Shown here piece by piece: positions 10,160 through 19,703 of a stretch of 64,000 nt of DNA. Location of the stretch: assembly GCF_902459645.1 (NCBI RefSeq), contig NZ_CABPSK010000003.1:434001-498000 (forward strand), written 5' to 3'. The notes below the pieces were generated by a model that had not been told where the DNA came from, did not search any database, and saw only the letters and a program-made list of their open reading frames with translations. The first letter of the stretch is position 1. The number at the start of each line of letters is the position of its first letter. This stretch comes from Pandoraea pneumonica (lineage in GTDB: Bacteria; Pseudomonadota; Gammaproteobacteria; Burkholderiales; Burkholderiaceae). The translations under genes and the position numbers were made by a program.

Positions 10160-11039
10160 ACGCCCGCAGGCCGGCCTCGTTGTCGGCCCAACCGCCCTTG
10201 ACCTTGATCCAGACTTCCAGATACACGCGGCCGTCGAAGAGCTTCTCCATATCGACGCGGGCATCGGTGGAGATCTGCTTGAGCTTCGCCCCCTTGTTGC
10301 CGATGATCATCGCCTTGTGGCTGTCGCGATCGACCAGAATCGTCGCGAACACGCGGCGCAGATTGCCCTCTTGCTCAAACTTGTCGATGATCACCGTGCT
10401 GGTGTACGGCAGTTCGTCACCGGTCCAGCGGAACACTTTCTCGCGCAGAATTTCGGCCGCGAGGAAGCGCTCGCTGCGATCGGTCAGATCGTCTTCGCCG
10501 TAAATCGGTTCGCCTTCGAGCAAGTACGGACGCAGCACGCCCAGCAGTCGCTTGATGTCGTCGGCACGCTTGGCCGAGAGCGGCACGAATTCGCGGAAAT
10601 CGCGGGCTTCGCCGACGCGCTTCAAGAACGGCAGCATCTCTGCCTTGTCGTTGATGCGATCGAGCTTGTTGACGATCAGCAGCACCGGCACATTGTCGGG
10701 CAGCAGCTTCATCACCTTCTCGTCGTCCGGGCCAAAATTGCCTGCCTCGATGACGAAGAGCACCACGTCCACGCTCGAAAGCGTGGAGGTGACGGCACGG
10801 TTCAGCGAGCGGTTGAGCGCACTGGCGTGACGCGTTTGAAAACCCGGGGTGTCAACGAAGATGTACTGTGCGTCGTCGGTGGTGCAAATGCCCGTGATGC
10901 GATGGCGCGTGGTCTGCGCCTTGCGCGAGGTAATGCTGATCTTTTGACCGACGAGGGCGTTGAGCAGCGTCGATTTGCCGACGTTCGGACGCCCGACGAT
11001 CGCCACGGTCCCGCAGCGAAAATCCGTCTTATCGTTCAT
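10146..11039 (-). CDS. era: GTPase Era
   Basis: Era is an essential GTPase that binds the 3' end of 16S rRNA and checks small-subunit maturation at the membrane. The 297 residues show G1 GRPNVGKST (about 17-25), G2 around TTRHR, G3 DTPG and G4 NKLD, followed by a C-terminal KH domain with the GxxG-like [12 protein letters not shown]. Length is standard. The gene lies between rnc (57 bp upstream) and recO (14-bp overlap), the order seen in most proteobacteria. Confidence 0.98.
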   Translation of the reverse strand: MNDKTDFRCGTVAIVGRPNVGKSTLLNALVGQKISITSRKAQTTRHRITGICTTDDAQYIFVDTPGFQTRHASALNRSLNRAVTSTLSSVDVVLFVIEAGNFGPDDEKVMKLLPDNVPVLLIVNKLDRINDKAEMLPFLKRVGEARDFREFVPLSAKRADDIKRLLGVLRPYLLEGEPIYGEDDLTDRSERFLAAEILREKVFRWTGDELPYTSTVIIDKFEQEGNLRRVFATILVDRDSHKAMIIGNKGAKLKQISTDARVDMEKLFDGRVYLEVWIKVKGGWADNEAGLRAYGYE

Positions 11040-11096
11040 GTTTGGAAACTCTCTTGATAGGGGGCCGGCGCTATGCGCCCTCCCCTTGAATAGTAC

Positions 11097-12023
11097 TCAG
11101 GCGGCTGCCGGCGGTTGCTTGGCAGCTTCGACCTTGTCAGCCGATTTCTCGGATGCCTTCTCAGGCGCTTTCTCCGAAGTCCGGTCGGCCGCGGTCTTTT
11201 CAGCCGCCTTGCCGTGCACAGCCGTCATTGCGGGCACCGGTGCGCTCGTCGCCTGATCGGCCTTCTTCGCCTCGGAGGCTGCCGCCTTCGCCGCGCGCTT
11301 CTTGGCAGCCTTCGCACTCTTCTCCGCTTTAGGCTTCGCGAGCGCCGGCATCTTCTGCACTTCTTCAAGCGCCTTCTTGGCCGCGGCTTGCTCGGCCGCG
11401 CGGCGGCTGGCACCTGCGCCACCCACCTTGATATCGAGCTTGGGTACGGCGCATTCGACTTCGAACTGCTGGTTGTGCGCCGCGCCGTGCGTGGCCGTCA
11501 CCGTGTATTGCGGCAGCGCGATCTTGTGACCTTGCAGGTACTCCTGCAACAGCGTCTTCGCGTCCTTGCCAAGCGTCTTCGGGTCGACGTGCTCCAGCAC
11601 CGGCGTGTAAAGCCGTTCGATCACGGCGTACGCCGCTTCGAAACCGCCGTCGAGGTACATCGCACCGAATAGCGCTTCAAGCGTATCGGCCAGAATGGAC
11701 GGACGGCGGAAGCCGCCGCTCTTGAGCTCACCCTCACCGAGCCGCAGGAAGTCGGAGACACCCAGCGCCTGTGCAATTTCATACAACGACTGCTGCTTGA
11801 CGAGATTGGCGCGAACACGCGACAGATCTCCCTCGTCGAGCTTGGGATAACGACGGAACAGAATCGCTGCGACGGAACAATTCAGAATGGAATCGCCGAG
11901 AAACTCCAGCCGCTCATTATTGGCGGCACTGTGGCTACGATGCGTCAGTGCTTGGCAAAGCAATTCCGCATCGTGGAAGCGATACTGGAGACGTTCTTCC
12001 AGTTGATTCAGAGATTGAGGCAT
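11097..12023 (-). CDS. rnc: ribonuclease III with an Ala/Lys/Glu-rich C-terminal tail
   Basis: RNase III cuts double-stranded RNA, including the 30S rRNA precursor. The catalytic domain covers about residues 1-150 with the signature ERLEFLGDS (38-46) and acidic residues D113 and E116. The double-stranded RNA-binding domain follows (about 155-225). After that comes a tail of roughly 83 residues made mostly of Ala, Lys, Glu and Ser, giving 308 residues instead of the usual 225 or so. The ATG at 12023 ([12 protein letters not shown]) matches the family start. The gene begins 294 bp after lepB ends, with a terminator hairpin between, so it probably has its own promoter. Confidence 0.96.
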   Translation of the reverse strand: MPQSLNQLEERLQYRFHDAELLCQALTHRSHSAANNERLEFLGDSILNCSVAAILFRRYPKLDEGDLSRVRANLVKQQSLYEIAQALGVSDFLRLGEGELKSGGFRRPSILADTLEALFGAMYLDGGFEAAYAVIERLYTPVLEHVDPKTLGKDAKTLLQEYLQGHKIALPQYTVTATHGAAHNQQFEVECAVPKLDIKVGGAGASRRAAEQAAAKKALEEVQKMPALAKPKAEKSAKAAKKRAAKAAASEAKKADQATSAPVPAMTAVHGKAAEKTAADRTSEKAPEKASEKSADKVEAAKQPPAAA

Positions 12024-12212
12024 GGCGCAAGTATAGCGCGACGCTCCCGCCCCGGCGCGCCCCGTCGCCAAGAAACGACGGGCGAAACCGCCGTCCGACG
12101 GGCTTTTCAGACTCGCGTGAGGACGGTGGCTCAGACAAGTCCGGGGCGATCACAGTGAGATCTGCCCGGCCCGCCAAGCCAGCCGCATGATTAAAAGCAA
12201 AATCAGAAACAA

Positions 12213-12252
12213 TAATGCGGAAATTGACGACAAACCGCCAATTTCCGCATTA
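12213..12252 (-). terminator. 14-bp perfect hairpin after lepB
   Basis: TAATGCGGAAATTG at 12213-12226 is the exact inverted repeat of 12239-12252, with a 12-base loop. On the minus strand it is followed by a T-rich stretch (TTGTTTCTGATTTTGCTTTT). It lies 66 bp beyond the lepB stop and 190 bp ahead of rnc, so it should end the lepA-lepB transcript. The 294-bp gap it sits in shows no gene. Confidence 0.75.
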
Positions 12253-12317
12253 ATAACGCTTTACCACCACTTCACTTCCGGCTTACCCCATACGGCGGTA
12301 ATCCGAGAACCTTCCAA

Positions 12318-13232
12318 TTACTGGAAACCACCCAGCCGCTTGAGGTTCGAGAAGTTCATCCAGATGAAGAACGCACGGCCCACGATGTTTTGCTCGGGCA
12401 CAAAGCCCCAGTAACGGCTATCCGCACTGTTATCGCGGTTGTCGCCCATCATGAAGTAGTTGCCCGGCGGCACCTTGCAGATCACGCCCTGGCTGTTGTA
12501 CTGGCAGTTCTGCTTGTTCGGGAAGTCGTCGGCGCCCATGATGTACGGCGGCACGTTCGGATCGTTCAGGATGCGATGCTTCACGCCGCCCACCGTCTCT
12601 TCGAACTGCTTGAAGTAAGCGATGTGTTCGTCGTCGAAGAAGTCCGGCATCGCCGTCTCCGGCACCGCCTCGCCATTCACCGTGAGCTTCTTGTTCTCGT
12701 AAGCCACCACGTCGCCCGGCACGCCGATCACACGCTTGATGTAGTCCATCGACTCATCTTTCGGGTAGCGGAACACGACCACGTCGCCACGCTTCGGCTC
12801 GCCCAGATCGATGATCTTCTTGTTGATCACCGGCAAGCGAATACCGTAGTCGAACTTGTTCACCAAGATGAAATCGCCGACCAGCAGCGTCGGAATCATC
12901 GAGCCCGAGGGAATCTTGAACGGCTCGACCACGAACGAGCGCAGCACGAACACCGCCAGAATCACCGGGAAGAAGCTCGCCGAGTATTCCAGCCACCAGG
13001 GCTGGCGCAGCTTGTCGTCGCGTACCTTGGCACGCGCACTCGCCAGCGCACCGCCCTCTTGCACGCCCGAGCCCTGAATACCGGAACCCTGCATCGCAAG
13101 CTGCTGCTGATCGAATTGCGTCACCGCCTGCTGTGCTGCCCGGCGGCGCGCCGGTTGAAACACCAACTTGTCGGCCACCCAGGCCACCCCGGTAACCAGC
13201 ACCAGGATCAAAAGAATCAGGGCGAAATTCAT
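12318..13232 (-). CDS. lepB: signal peptidase I
   Basis: LepB removes signal peptides from exported proteins at the outer face of the inner membrane. Residues 1-20 form the first membrane segment. A Gln/Gly-rich cytoplasmic loop follows, then a second membrane segment around residues 85-105. The catalytic serine sits in PSGSMIPTL and the general-base lysine in YIKRVIGVPGD; the MGDNRDNSADSR box is also present. The 304-residue length fits the family. It starts 18 bp after lepA on the same strand, the classical lepA-lepB operon. Confidence 0.97.
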   Translation of the reverse strand: MNFALILLILVLVTGVAWVADKLVFQPARRRAAQQAVTQFDQQQLAMQGSGIQGSGVQEGGALASARAKVRDDKLRQPWWLEYSASFFPVILAVFVLRSFVVEPFKIPSGSMIPTLLVGDFILVNKFDYGIRLPVINKKIIDLGEPKRGDVVVFRYPKDESMDYIKRVIGVPGDVVAYENKKLTVNGEAVPETAMPDFFDDEHIAYFKQFEETVGGVKHRILNDPNVPPYIMGADDFPNKQNCQYNSQGVICKVPPGNYFMMGDNRDNSADSRYWGFVPEQNIVGRAFFIWMNFSNLKRLGGFQ

Positions 13233-13250
13233 GCGGGACCTGTCGCTACG

Positions 13251-15056
13251 TTATTTGTCTTCGACTTGCAAAATGGCGAGGAACGCTTCTTGCGGAATTT
13301 CCACATTCCCCACCTGCTTCATGCGCTTCTTACCAGCCTTCTGTTTCTCAAGCAGCTTCTTCTTACGCGAGATGTCGCCACCGTAACACTTGGCAAGCAC
13401 GTTCTTGCGCAAGGCTTTGATGTTCTCACGCGCAATAATGTTCGCGCCAATCGCGGCCTGAATGGCCACATCGTACATCTGACGCGGGATGATTTCCCGC
13501 ATCTTCGCGGCCACTTGGTTACCACGGCGGCGGCTCTCCGAGCGGTGCACGATGATCGACAGCGCGTCGACCTTGTCGCCGTTAATGAGCATGTCGACTT
13601 TGACCACGTCCGACGCGCGATATTCCTTGAACTCGTAATCCATCGACGCATAACCGCGCGACACCGACTTCAGACGATCGAAGAAGTCGAGCACGATTTC
13701 CGCCATCGGAATTTCGTAGATCAGTTTGACCTGACGGCCGTGATATTGCATGTCGAGCTGAATGCCGCGTTTTTGCTGGCACAACGTGACGACCGAACCC
13801 ACATACTCCTGCGGCATGTACAGGTTGACCGTGACGATCGGCTCGAGAATCTCTTCGATGCGGCCCGGATCGGGCATCTTCGACGGGTTTTCAACGGTGA
13901 GGGTCGTACCATCACGCTGCACCACCTCATAAATCACGGTCGGTGCCGTGGTAATGAGGTCCATATCGAATTCGCGCTCCAGACGCTCCTGCACGATTTC
14001 CATGTGCAGCAGGCCCAGGAAGCCGCAACGGAAGCCGAAGCCCAGCGCTTGCGAAACTTCCGGCTCGTATTGCAGCGACGCGTCGTTGAGCTTGAGCTTT
14101 TCAAGCGATTCGCGCAGAGCGTCGTACTGGTTGGCTTCCACCGGATAGAGGCCGGCAAACACCTGCGGCTTCACTTCCTTGAAGCCCGGCAGCGGCTCCG
14201 GTGCCGGCTTGGTCGTGGTGGTCACAGCGTGCGTGACGGTGTCACCGACCTTGGCAGCGTCCAGTTCCTTGATGCCCGAGATGATGAAGCCCACCTGACC
14301 GGCCGACAGCGACTCGCGCTGTTGCGAGCGCGGCGTGAACACGCCGACCTGCTCGACGGGGTACGTAGCCCCCGTGGCCATCAGTTGAATCTTTTCCTTC
14401 GGCTTGAGCGTGCCGTTGACCACGCGCACCAGCATCACCACGCCCACGTAGTTGTCGAACCACGAGTCGATGATGAGCGCTTGCAGCGGGCCGCTGGCGT
14501 CGCCCTTGGGCGGCGGCACCTTGGCGATGAGGGCTTCGAGCACCTCTTCCACACCAAAGCCCGTCTTGGCCGAGCAACGCACGGCGTCGACCGCTTCAAT
14601 GCCGATAACGTCTTCGATTTCCTGAATGGCGTTCTCGGGCTCGGCCGACGGCAAGTCGATCTTGTTGAGCACCGGCACCACTTCCACGCCGAGTTCGATC
14701 GCCGTGTAGCAGTTGGCCACCGTCTGCGCTTCCACGCCTTGCGAAGCGTCGACCACGAGCAGTGCGCCTTCGCAAGCGGACAGCGAACGGCTCACTTCGT
14801 ACGAGAAGTCGACGTGTCCGGGCGTATCGATGAGGTTCAGGTTGTAGATCTTGCCGTCGCGCGCCTTGTATTGCAGCGCTGCGGTCTGGGCCTTGATGGT
14901 GATGCCACGCTCGCGCTCGAGGTCCATCGAGTCGAGGACTCGGGATTCCATTTCACGATCGGACAAACCGCCGCTCAGCTGGATGATGCGATCGGCCAGG
15001 GTCGATTTCCCATGGTCGATGTGGGCGATGATCGAAAAATTGCGAATATGGTCCAT
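13251..15056 (-). CDS. lepA: elongation factor 4 (LepA)
   Basis: LepA is a translational GTPase that acts on ribosomes under stress and during initiation or biogenesis. The 601 residues show the P-loop AHIDHGKST near residue 11, the switch region [16 protein letters not shown] and NKIDLP, followed by EF-G-like domains and the LepA-specific C-terminal domain ending in the family tail ([16 protein letters not shown] region). The start at 15056 gives the standard [17 protein letters not shown]-terminus. It lies 191 bp downstream of the glutaredoxin-like gene. Confidence 0.98.
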   Translation of the reverse strand: MDHIRNFSIIAHIDHGKSTLADRIIQLSGGLSDREMESRVLDSMDLERERGITIKAQTAALQYKARDGKIYNLNLIDTPGHVDFSYEVSRSLSACEGALLVVDASQGVEAQTVANCYTAIELGVEVVPVLNKIDLPSAEPENAIQEIEDVIGIEAVDAVRCSAKTGFGVEEVLEALIAKVPPPKGDASGPLQALIIDSWFDNYVGVVMLVRVVNGTLKPKEKIQLMATGATYPVEQVGVFTPRSQQRESLSAGQVGFIISGIKELDAAKVGDTVTHAVTTTTKPAPEPLPGFKEVKPQVFAGLYPVEANQYDALRESLEKLKLNDASLQYEPEVSQALGFGFRCGFLGLLHMEIVQERLEREFDMDLITTAPTVIYEVVQRDGTTLTVENPSKMPDPGRIEEILEPIVTVNLYMPQEYVGSVVTLCQQKRGIQLDMQYHGRQVKLIYEIPMAEIVLDFFDRLKSVSRGYASMDYEFKEYRASDVVKVDMLINGDKVDALSIIVHRSESRRRGNQVAAKMREIIPRQMYDVAIQAAIGANIIARENIKALRKNVLAKCYGGDISRKKKLLEKQKAGKKRMKQVGNVEIPQEAFLAILQVEDK

Positions 15057-15247
15057 GAGGCGGGGCTATAGAAAAGTCGGTGCCATGAAGATTCGGCTCG
15101 GCAGCGGCTTTCGAGAGAATCGGCGAACACGACATTTTAGCCGAAAGCGCGGTCATTCCGGCCGAAATCGCGTGCATCGCGGCGTTTCATCGGTGGGGTG
15201 GGGGAAGCCGTCCCGCACCATCCGGGGGGGCTTGGCAGATATATGTC

Positions 15248-15493
15248 CTACGGGGCGCTTAGCGCCGCTTGGACGGCACCGGCATCGAAACGATACCGGC
15301 ACAACTCGCGCTCGCCTAAAGCGAGCACAGGCACGATCTCGTCGTATTTCGCTTCGAGCGCCGGGTCGCTGTCGACGTCCACCACCGTCACAGAGAAATT
15401 CCACGCCGGGCGCAGAGCCTCCAGTGCCGCAAGCATGTCATCGCACAGATGACACCATTTGCGGCCATAGAGGGTCAGCGCCGGCGCGGTCAT
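15248..15493 (-). CDS. small glutaredoxin-family protein
   Basis: This 81-residue protein has a thioredoxin-like fold pattern: a short beta strand (TLYGRKW), a CHLC redox motif near residues 14-17, and the cis-proline segment IVPVLALGE near 53-61. It belongs to the glutaredoxin/DUF836 type. The substrate is unknown. It starts 11 bp after mucD and is probably the last gene of the rpoE stress operon, which hints at thiol homeostasis or disulfide control during envelope stress. Confidence 0.85.
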   Translation of the reverse strand: MTAPALTLYGRKWCHLCDDMLAALEALRPAWNFSVTVVDVDSDPALEAKYDEIVPVLALGERELCRYRFDAGAVQAALSAP

Positions 15494-15504
15494 CGCAAGC
15501 CCGC

Positions 15505-17016
15505 TTACTTGCTGGCCGGCGCACGCGGGCGCAACGGCACGAACTGGGTCGCATCGCCACGGCGCACGAGAATCGGCACCAAACGCTTCGGATCGAGCGC
15601 CTTGACCACTTCTTCGAATTGCTTCGCGCTCGTGATATCGGTGTCGCCCACGCGCAGAATGATGTCGCCCTGCTGCAAGCCGGCGCGGCCCGCCGGGCCT
15701 TCCGAGAGCTCGACCTGCACGCCGCCGCGCAGCTTCATGTCCTTCTTCTGCGCATCGGTCAGATCGGAGACCACCAGACCCAAGGCATTCGGATGCGGGG
15801 TATCGGCAGCGCCGCTTTGCGCCTTCGACGCCTTCGGTGTGTCTGCGTCCGCCTCGGCGATCGTGATGCGCAGGTCTTGATTCTTCCCCTTGCGCAGCAC
15901 TTGCAGCGTCGCCGTTGCGCCCGGCTTGGTGTCGCCGACCATGCGAGGCAGATCCGTCGCATGATCGACCGAGCGGCCGTCGAACTTCATGATGATGTCG
16001 CCCGGCTGAACGCCCGCCTTCTCGGCAGGACTGCCCGGCTCGATGCTACGCACCAATGCGCCTTGCGCACGCGGCAGGCCCAGCGAATCGGCCACGTCCT
16101 TGCTGACTTCGCTGATCGCCACGCCGATACGGCCACGCACGACCTTGCCGGTCTTCTTGAGCTGGTCGGCGACGCGCATCACTTCGTCGATCGGAATCGC
16201 GAACGAAATGCCCATGAAGCCGCCCGTCTGGCTGTAGATCATCGAATTGATGCCTACCACCTCGCCTCGCATGTTGATCAGCGGGCCGCCGGAGTTGCCG
16301 GGGTTCACGGCGACGTCGGTCTGAATGAACGGCAGATAATCGCCCGTGTCGCGGCCCTTGGCCGAGACGATACCGGCGGTCACCGTGTTCTCGAGCCCGA
16401 ACGGCGAACCGATCGCCACGACCCACTCGCCCACGCGCAGCTTGTTCGAATCGCCGATCGGCACGGTCGGCAGATCCTTGGCATCGACCTTGACCACAGC
16501 CACATCGGTGCGCTTGTCGGCACCGACCAGCTTGGCCTTGAATTCGCGCTTGTCGGTCAGCGTGACGTAGATGCTGTCGGCACCGTCGACCACGTGAGCG
16601 TTAGTCATGATGTAGCCGTCGGCCGATACGATGAAGCCCGAACCGACGCCACTGTTCTGCTCTTCGTCCGGCTGCGGCTGGCCGCGCTTAGGCGCACCAC
16701 CCTTCGGCCCCGGTTGCGGCATCGGCACGCCGAAGAAACGGCGGAACAACTCGGCCATGTCGTCGTCCATGCCCGGCGGCAGGCCGCGTTGACTGCGGCT
16801 CACGCGCTCGGTCGTACGAATATTCACGACGGCCGGGCCGACGCGATCGACAAGCTGAGTGAAATCGGGGAGGTTGGTCAGCGGCGCAGCCGGTGCGGCT
16901 GGCGCTGATCCGCTGGCGGGTGCCGACGCCGGTGCGGCAAAAGCGGCGGGAACTCCCGCCAACGAGGCGGTCACAATGCCGCCGAGCATGACACGAAGCA
17001 GGAGAGTCTTCTTCAT
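15505..17016 (-). CDS. mucD: periplasmic serine protease MucD (DegP/HtrA family)
   Basis: This HtrA protease degrades misfolded periplasmic proteins and takes part in the sigma-E response. A signal peptide with a cleavage site near residue 27 (PAAFA) precedes the trypsin-like domain. The catalytic triad is visible as H in TNAHVV, D in RTDVAV and S in GNSGGP, and two PDZ domains follow (starting near VRGRIGV and ALGLVVSDL). The protein has 503 residues. I chose the ATG at 17016 because it opens the signal peptide; the longer frame lacks one. It lies 130 bp after rseB and 11 bp before the glutaredoxin-like gene. Confidence 0.96.
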   Translation of the reverse strand: MKKTLLLRVMLGGIVTASLAGVPAAFAAPASAPASGSAPAAPAAPLTNLPDFTQLVDRVGPAVVNIRTTERVSRSQRGLPPGMDDDMAELFRRFFGVPMPQPGPKGGAPKRGQPQPDEEQNSGVGSGFIVSADGYIMTNAHVVDGADSIYVTLTDKREFKAKLVGADKRTDVAVVKVDAKDLPTVPIGDSNKLRVGEWVVAIGSPFGLENTVTAGIVSAKGRDTGDYLPFIQTDVAVNPGNSGGPLINMRGEVVGINSMIYSQTGGFMGISFAIPIDEVMRVADQLKKTGKVVRGRIGVAISEVSKDVADSLGLPRAQGALVRSIEPGSPAEKAGVQPGDIIMKFDGRSVDHATDLPRMVGDTKPGATATLQVLRKGKNQDLRITIAEADADTPKASKAQSGAADTPHPNALGLVVSDLTDAQKKDMKLRGGVQVELSEGPAGRAGLQQGDIILRVGDTDITSAKQFEEVVKALDPKRLVPILVRRGDATQFVPLRPRAPASK

Positions 17017-17146
17017 TGGAAGATCGTAGTGCGCGATAGTCTGGGAATCCCTGAGGGCAACGTCGTCATGCGCATGGCCATCGCTGCCATGTGCCCTTCG
17101 CTGCCCGGGCCGCGCCGTCACCGGTCGCGGCCCGCCCGGCAGCCGA

Positions 17147-18205
17147 TTACTTCGCCGGCTGCTTGAATTCGATACTTGCAGCGAACTGTTGCAGAGTCGC
17201 CTGCGGCACTTCGCCGAGCAAGGTCAGCCAGTAGTCGCCGTGGCGCTTGATGAGGATGTTGGTCGCCCCAGCGCTGCCGTGGCCTTCCTTGCGGTCACGC
17301 GTAGCCGGCTCGATAAACACCGAAAGTCCAGCCATGCCGTCGGAATATACCACCTGCTGGACTTCCAGCGGTTTGCCGTCGGCCGTCGAGCGCATCGTAC
17401 GGCGGACTTCGCGAACGGCCTTGAAGCCCGGCACCTTCTTGTCGACGTCGATGCTCCAGCCCGCGTCGGACAAATGCGTCGGTGCGATCTGCGGCTTGAT
17501 GACGTGCCAGCCGTGCGTTGCCTGAATGGCATGCACGATGCGCGCTTTCTCGCTCGGCACACCAATCGAGATCTGCGAGAACGCCGCTTGCTCAAGCATG
17601 TGACCGTCGGCATCGATGGTCTGCGCGCGCAGCAGCAAGCCGGTGTTGCGATCGGCCCACAGACGGTAGCCGAAACGGTACTCGTCCTTCGGCGTGAGTT
17701 CGATCACCATGCAGTCGAACCCGGCCATGCGCTCGTTCGGCAGCAGCTTCGGCGTGTAGAAATCGAGAACGTCGCGGTTAGGCGTCGCGAGCAACGCGGG
17801 GAACGAGTCCTTGCTCTCGCGCTTTTCCTGGAAAACAGTCTTCTGCTCCGGAATCAGCGTGTAGACATCTTCGTTCTGCCGGAGAATTCGGCGCTGACGA
17901 CCGTCGAGCGTTTCGAGTTCTTCGTACTCGTTGCCCTTATCGGCAAAGTGGCTGATCTTCGATGAACGCATGGTCGAGCCACGCTGATACACGAAGGTGC
18001 CGATGTAGTTCTGGGTCTGCGCCGCGCGATGGATCTTGTTGAGCCATGCGCTGACTTCGCGCCGCTCGACCAGCGGGTCGGCAGACGGCGCCGAGGCCTG
18101 TGCCCACGCCTGCGATTGCAGTGTGGACACCAGCAGGAAGGCAAACAGGAAGAAAGTGCGCCCCAAGGGCGCACGCGGCAAGGATTCGATACTCAGGCGC
18201 TGCAT
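17147..18205 (-). CDS. rseB: sigma-E regulatory protein RseB (MucB)
   Basis: RseB is a periplasmic protein that binds RseA and shields it from DegS-type cleavage until it senses lipopolysaccharide or misfolded protein. The 352 residues have a signal peptide (FFLFAFLLVSTLQSQAWA, cleavage near 36), then the MucB/RseB N-terminal domain resembling LolA/LolB, with the MucB motif GTFVYQRG near residue 69, and a smaller C-terminal domain. The ATG follows directly after the rseA stop codon with no gap, indicating translational coupling. Confidence 0.95.
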   Translation of the reverse strand: MQRLSIESLPRAPLGRTFFLFAFLLVSTLQSQAWAQASAPSADPLVERREVSAWLNKIHRAAQTQNYIGTFVYQRGSTMRSSKISHFADKGNEYEELETLDGRQRRILRQNEDVYTLIPEQKTVFQEKRESKDSFPALLATPNRDVLDFYTPKLLPNERMAGFDCMVIELTPKDEYRFGYRLWADRNTGLLLRAQTIDADGHMLEQAAFSQISIGVPSEKARIVHAIQATHGWHVIKPQIAPTHLSDAGWSIDVDKKVPGFKAVREVRRTMRSTADGKPLEVQQVVYSDGMAGLSVFIEPATRDRKEGHGSAGATNILIKRHGDYWLTLLGEVPQATLQQFAASIEFKQPAK

Positions 18206-18898
18206 TTATTCATCCGCTTGCGCCGAGGCTCGCATATAAGGAGACACACCCTGGCCGATCGGCGCCGGGGCGTATTGCTGATGCGCCGCCAGATACTGGT
18301 CCAGACGCGCATCGCGCAGCACGATCAGATCGTTCGGACCTGCACCGTTGGCCGCCGCGGCAACCGCTTGCGGCTGCTGCGTGAGCGTCACACGGGTCAG
18401 GTTCGTACCCGCGGCAGCTGCCGGGGTTGCCGTCTGTGCCAGCACTTGCGGTTGTGCGCCGCCCGCCGGGTGATCTTGCAAACGCGGCACCACCACCCAC
18501 GACAGGGCAGCGACCGCAGCGGCGGCAGCGGCCGTCGGCAGTACGCGGCGCACGCGCAGGAACGGATTGATACGAGTGATGCGCGAGCCGGCATTGCTTG
18601 CCGTTTGTGCGGCGCTAGCCTGTGCATCGGCCAGTGCGGCCGGCGCGAGCAGGTGCGGCTCGGCTTCGAGACGCGCGGCGAACGAGGCCATGAAGGCCGA
18701 TTCCGAGCGCGGTAGTGTCAGTTCATCGGAACGCAGTGCGTCCCCGATCAGATGGTAGTCATCCCACAGAGGCCGGCCCGAAGTATCCGCCTCGTCCAGC
18801 AGGGCTGCCAACTCGTCCGGATCGAATTCCCCGTCCACCAACGCGGAAATCCGCTCGGCTTGCAGCCCCCGCTGCGTTTGCACCGTCGCTGATCCCAT
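18206..18898 (-). CDS. rseA: anti-sigma-E factor RseA
   Basis: RseA holds sigma-E inactive at the inner membrane. The N-terminal cytoplasmic domain (about residues 12-75; ERISALVDGEFD, WDDYHLIGDALR) matches the RseA sigma-binding region. One membrane segment follows near residues 125-150, rich in Ala, then a periplasmic domain that would contact RseB. The frame is open to 18940, but the ATG at 18898 has a good TGGGGG ribosome site about 6 bases upstream and does not overlap rpoE. The encoded protein has 230 residues. Confidence 0.92.
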   Translation of the reverse strand: MGSATVQTQRGLQAERISALVDGEFDPDELAALLDEADTSGRPLWDDYHLIGDALRSDELTLPRSESAFMASFAARLEAEPHLLAPAALADAQASAAQTASNAGSRITRINPFLRVRRVLPTAAAAAAVAALSWVVVPRLQDHPAGGAQPQVLAQTATPAAAAGTNLTRVTLTQQPQAVAAAANGAGPNDLIVLRDARLDQYLAAHQQYAPAPIGQGVSPYMRASAQADE

Positions 18899-18936
18899 GA
18901 TATCCCCCAACGAAAATAACTTCCCCGGCGGCGCGC

Positions 18937-19536
18937 TCACCAGCGCTTACCGTCAGGCGTGTCCAGCAGCGGCCGAAGCCGGCTGGCAATCGCTTCACGC
19001 GCCCGGAAAATTCGCGAACGGACCGTTCCGATCGGGCACCCCATGGCTTCGGCGATCTCTTCGTAGCTCAAACCCTCGATTTCTCGCAGGGTAATTGCCG
19101 TTCGAAGTTCATCGGGCAAAGCCTCCATCGCCGCGTTGACCGTTTGAGCAATCTGCTTGCTCATCAGCATCGACTCAGGCGTGTTGATATCCCTTAGTTG
19201 ATCGGCCTCGGCAAAAGTTTCCGCTTCTTCAGCGTTTGCTTCAGTCGAAGTCGGTGCACGACGCCCCTGGGTTGCCAGGTGGTTCTTCGCCGTGTTGACA
19301 GCAATACGGTACAGCCAGGTATAGAACGCCGACTCGCCGCGAAACTGCGGCAAGGCACGGTAGGCCTTGATAAAGGCCTCCTGCGTCACATCCTCGACCT
19401 CGGCGTGGTCGCGCACGAGCCGCGATACGAGGCGGATGATCTTGCGGTGATATTTCGCGACCAGCAGCTCGAAGGCGGCTTTGTCGCCTTTTTGCACGCG
19501 CTCGACAAGCGCCTGGTCGATTTCTCGTTCACTCAC
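18937..19536 (-). CDS. rpoE: RNA polymerase sigma-E factor
   Basis: This extracytoplasmic-function sigma factor of 199 residues directs the envelope stress regulon. Region 2 is seen around residues 20-90 (DVTQEAFIKAYRAL and FYTWLYRIAVN), and region 4 at about 135-190 (ITLREIEGLSYEEIAEAM followed by GTVRSRIFRAREAI). The start is GTG at 19536 with a weak CAGGTGAG context. The order rpoE-rseA-rseB-mucD is the standard sigma-E operon of betaproteobacteria and pseudomonads. No clear sigma-E autoregulatory promoter is visible in the 167 bp before it. Confidence 0.97.
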   Translation of the reverse strand: MSEREIDQALVERVQKGDKAAFELLVAKYHRKIIRLVSRLVRDHAEVEDVTQEAFIKAYRALPQFRGESAFYTWLYRIAVNTAKNHLATQGRRAPTSTEANAEEAETFAEADQLRDINTPESMLMSKQIAQTVNAAMEALPDELRTAITLREIEGLSYEEIAEAMGCPIGTVRSRIFRAREAIASRLRPLLDTPDGKRW

Positions 19537-19675
19537 CTGATATGGATCCGTTTTTTCTCTGGCTGCCAGGTCCCGGTCGGGCCTGATTGCACCATGGCGG
19601 CACTTGCCACCACAGCTGGATGTGTCTTGTACGCCGCACGCCCGGGCACACTCACCGGCGCGTGGGTCAGCGGGA

Positions 19676-19698
19676 CGGGACGCCTGCGCGGCGTCCCG
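19676..19698. terminator. GC-rich hairpin between fabF and rpoE
   Basis: CGGGACGCC at 19676-19684 pairs with GGCGTCCCG at 19690-19698 across a 5-base loop, 6 bases beyond the fabF stop. There is no T-run, so it may be a pause or mRNA 3'-end stem and not a full terminator. Confidence 0.45.
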
Positions 19699-19703
19699 CG
19701 AAC

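Noticed and set aside
12390-15071. 893-codon plus-strand frame across lepB and lepA
   Set aside because: Antisense shadow of two well-identified genes; the translation is rich in His and Arg with no recognisable motif.
14851-16908. 685-codon plus-strand frame opposite mucD and lepA
   Set aside because: Shadow frame over mucD, whose catalytic triad and PDZ domains are clear on the minus strand.
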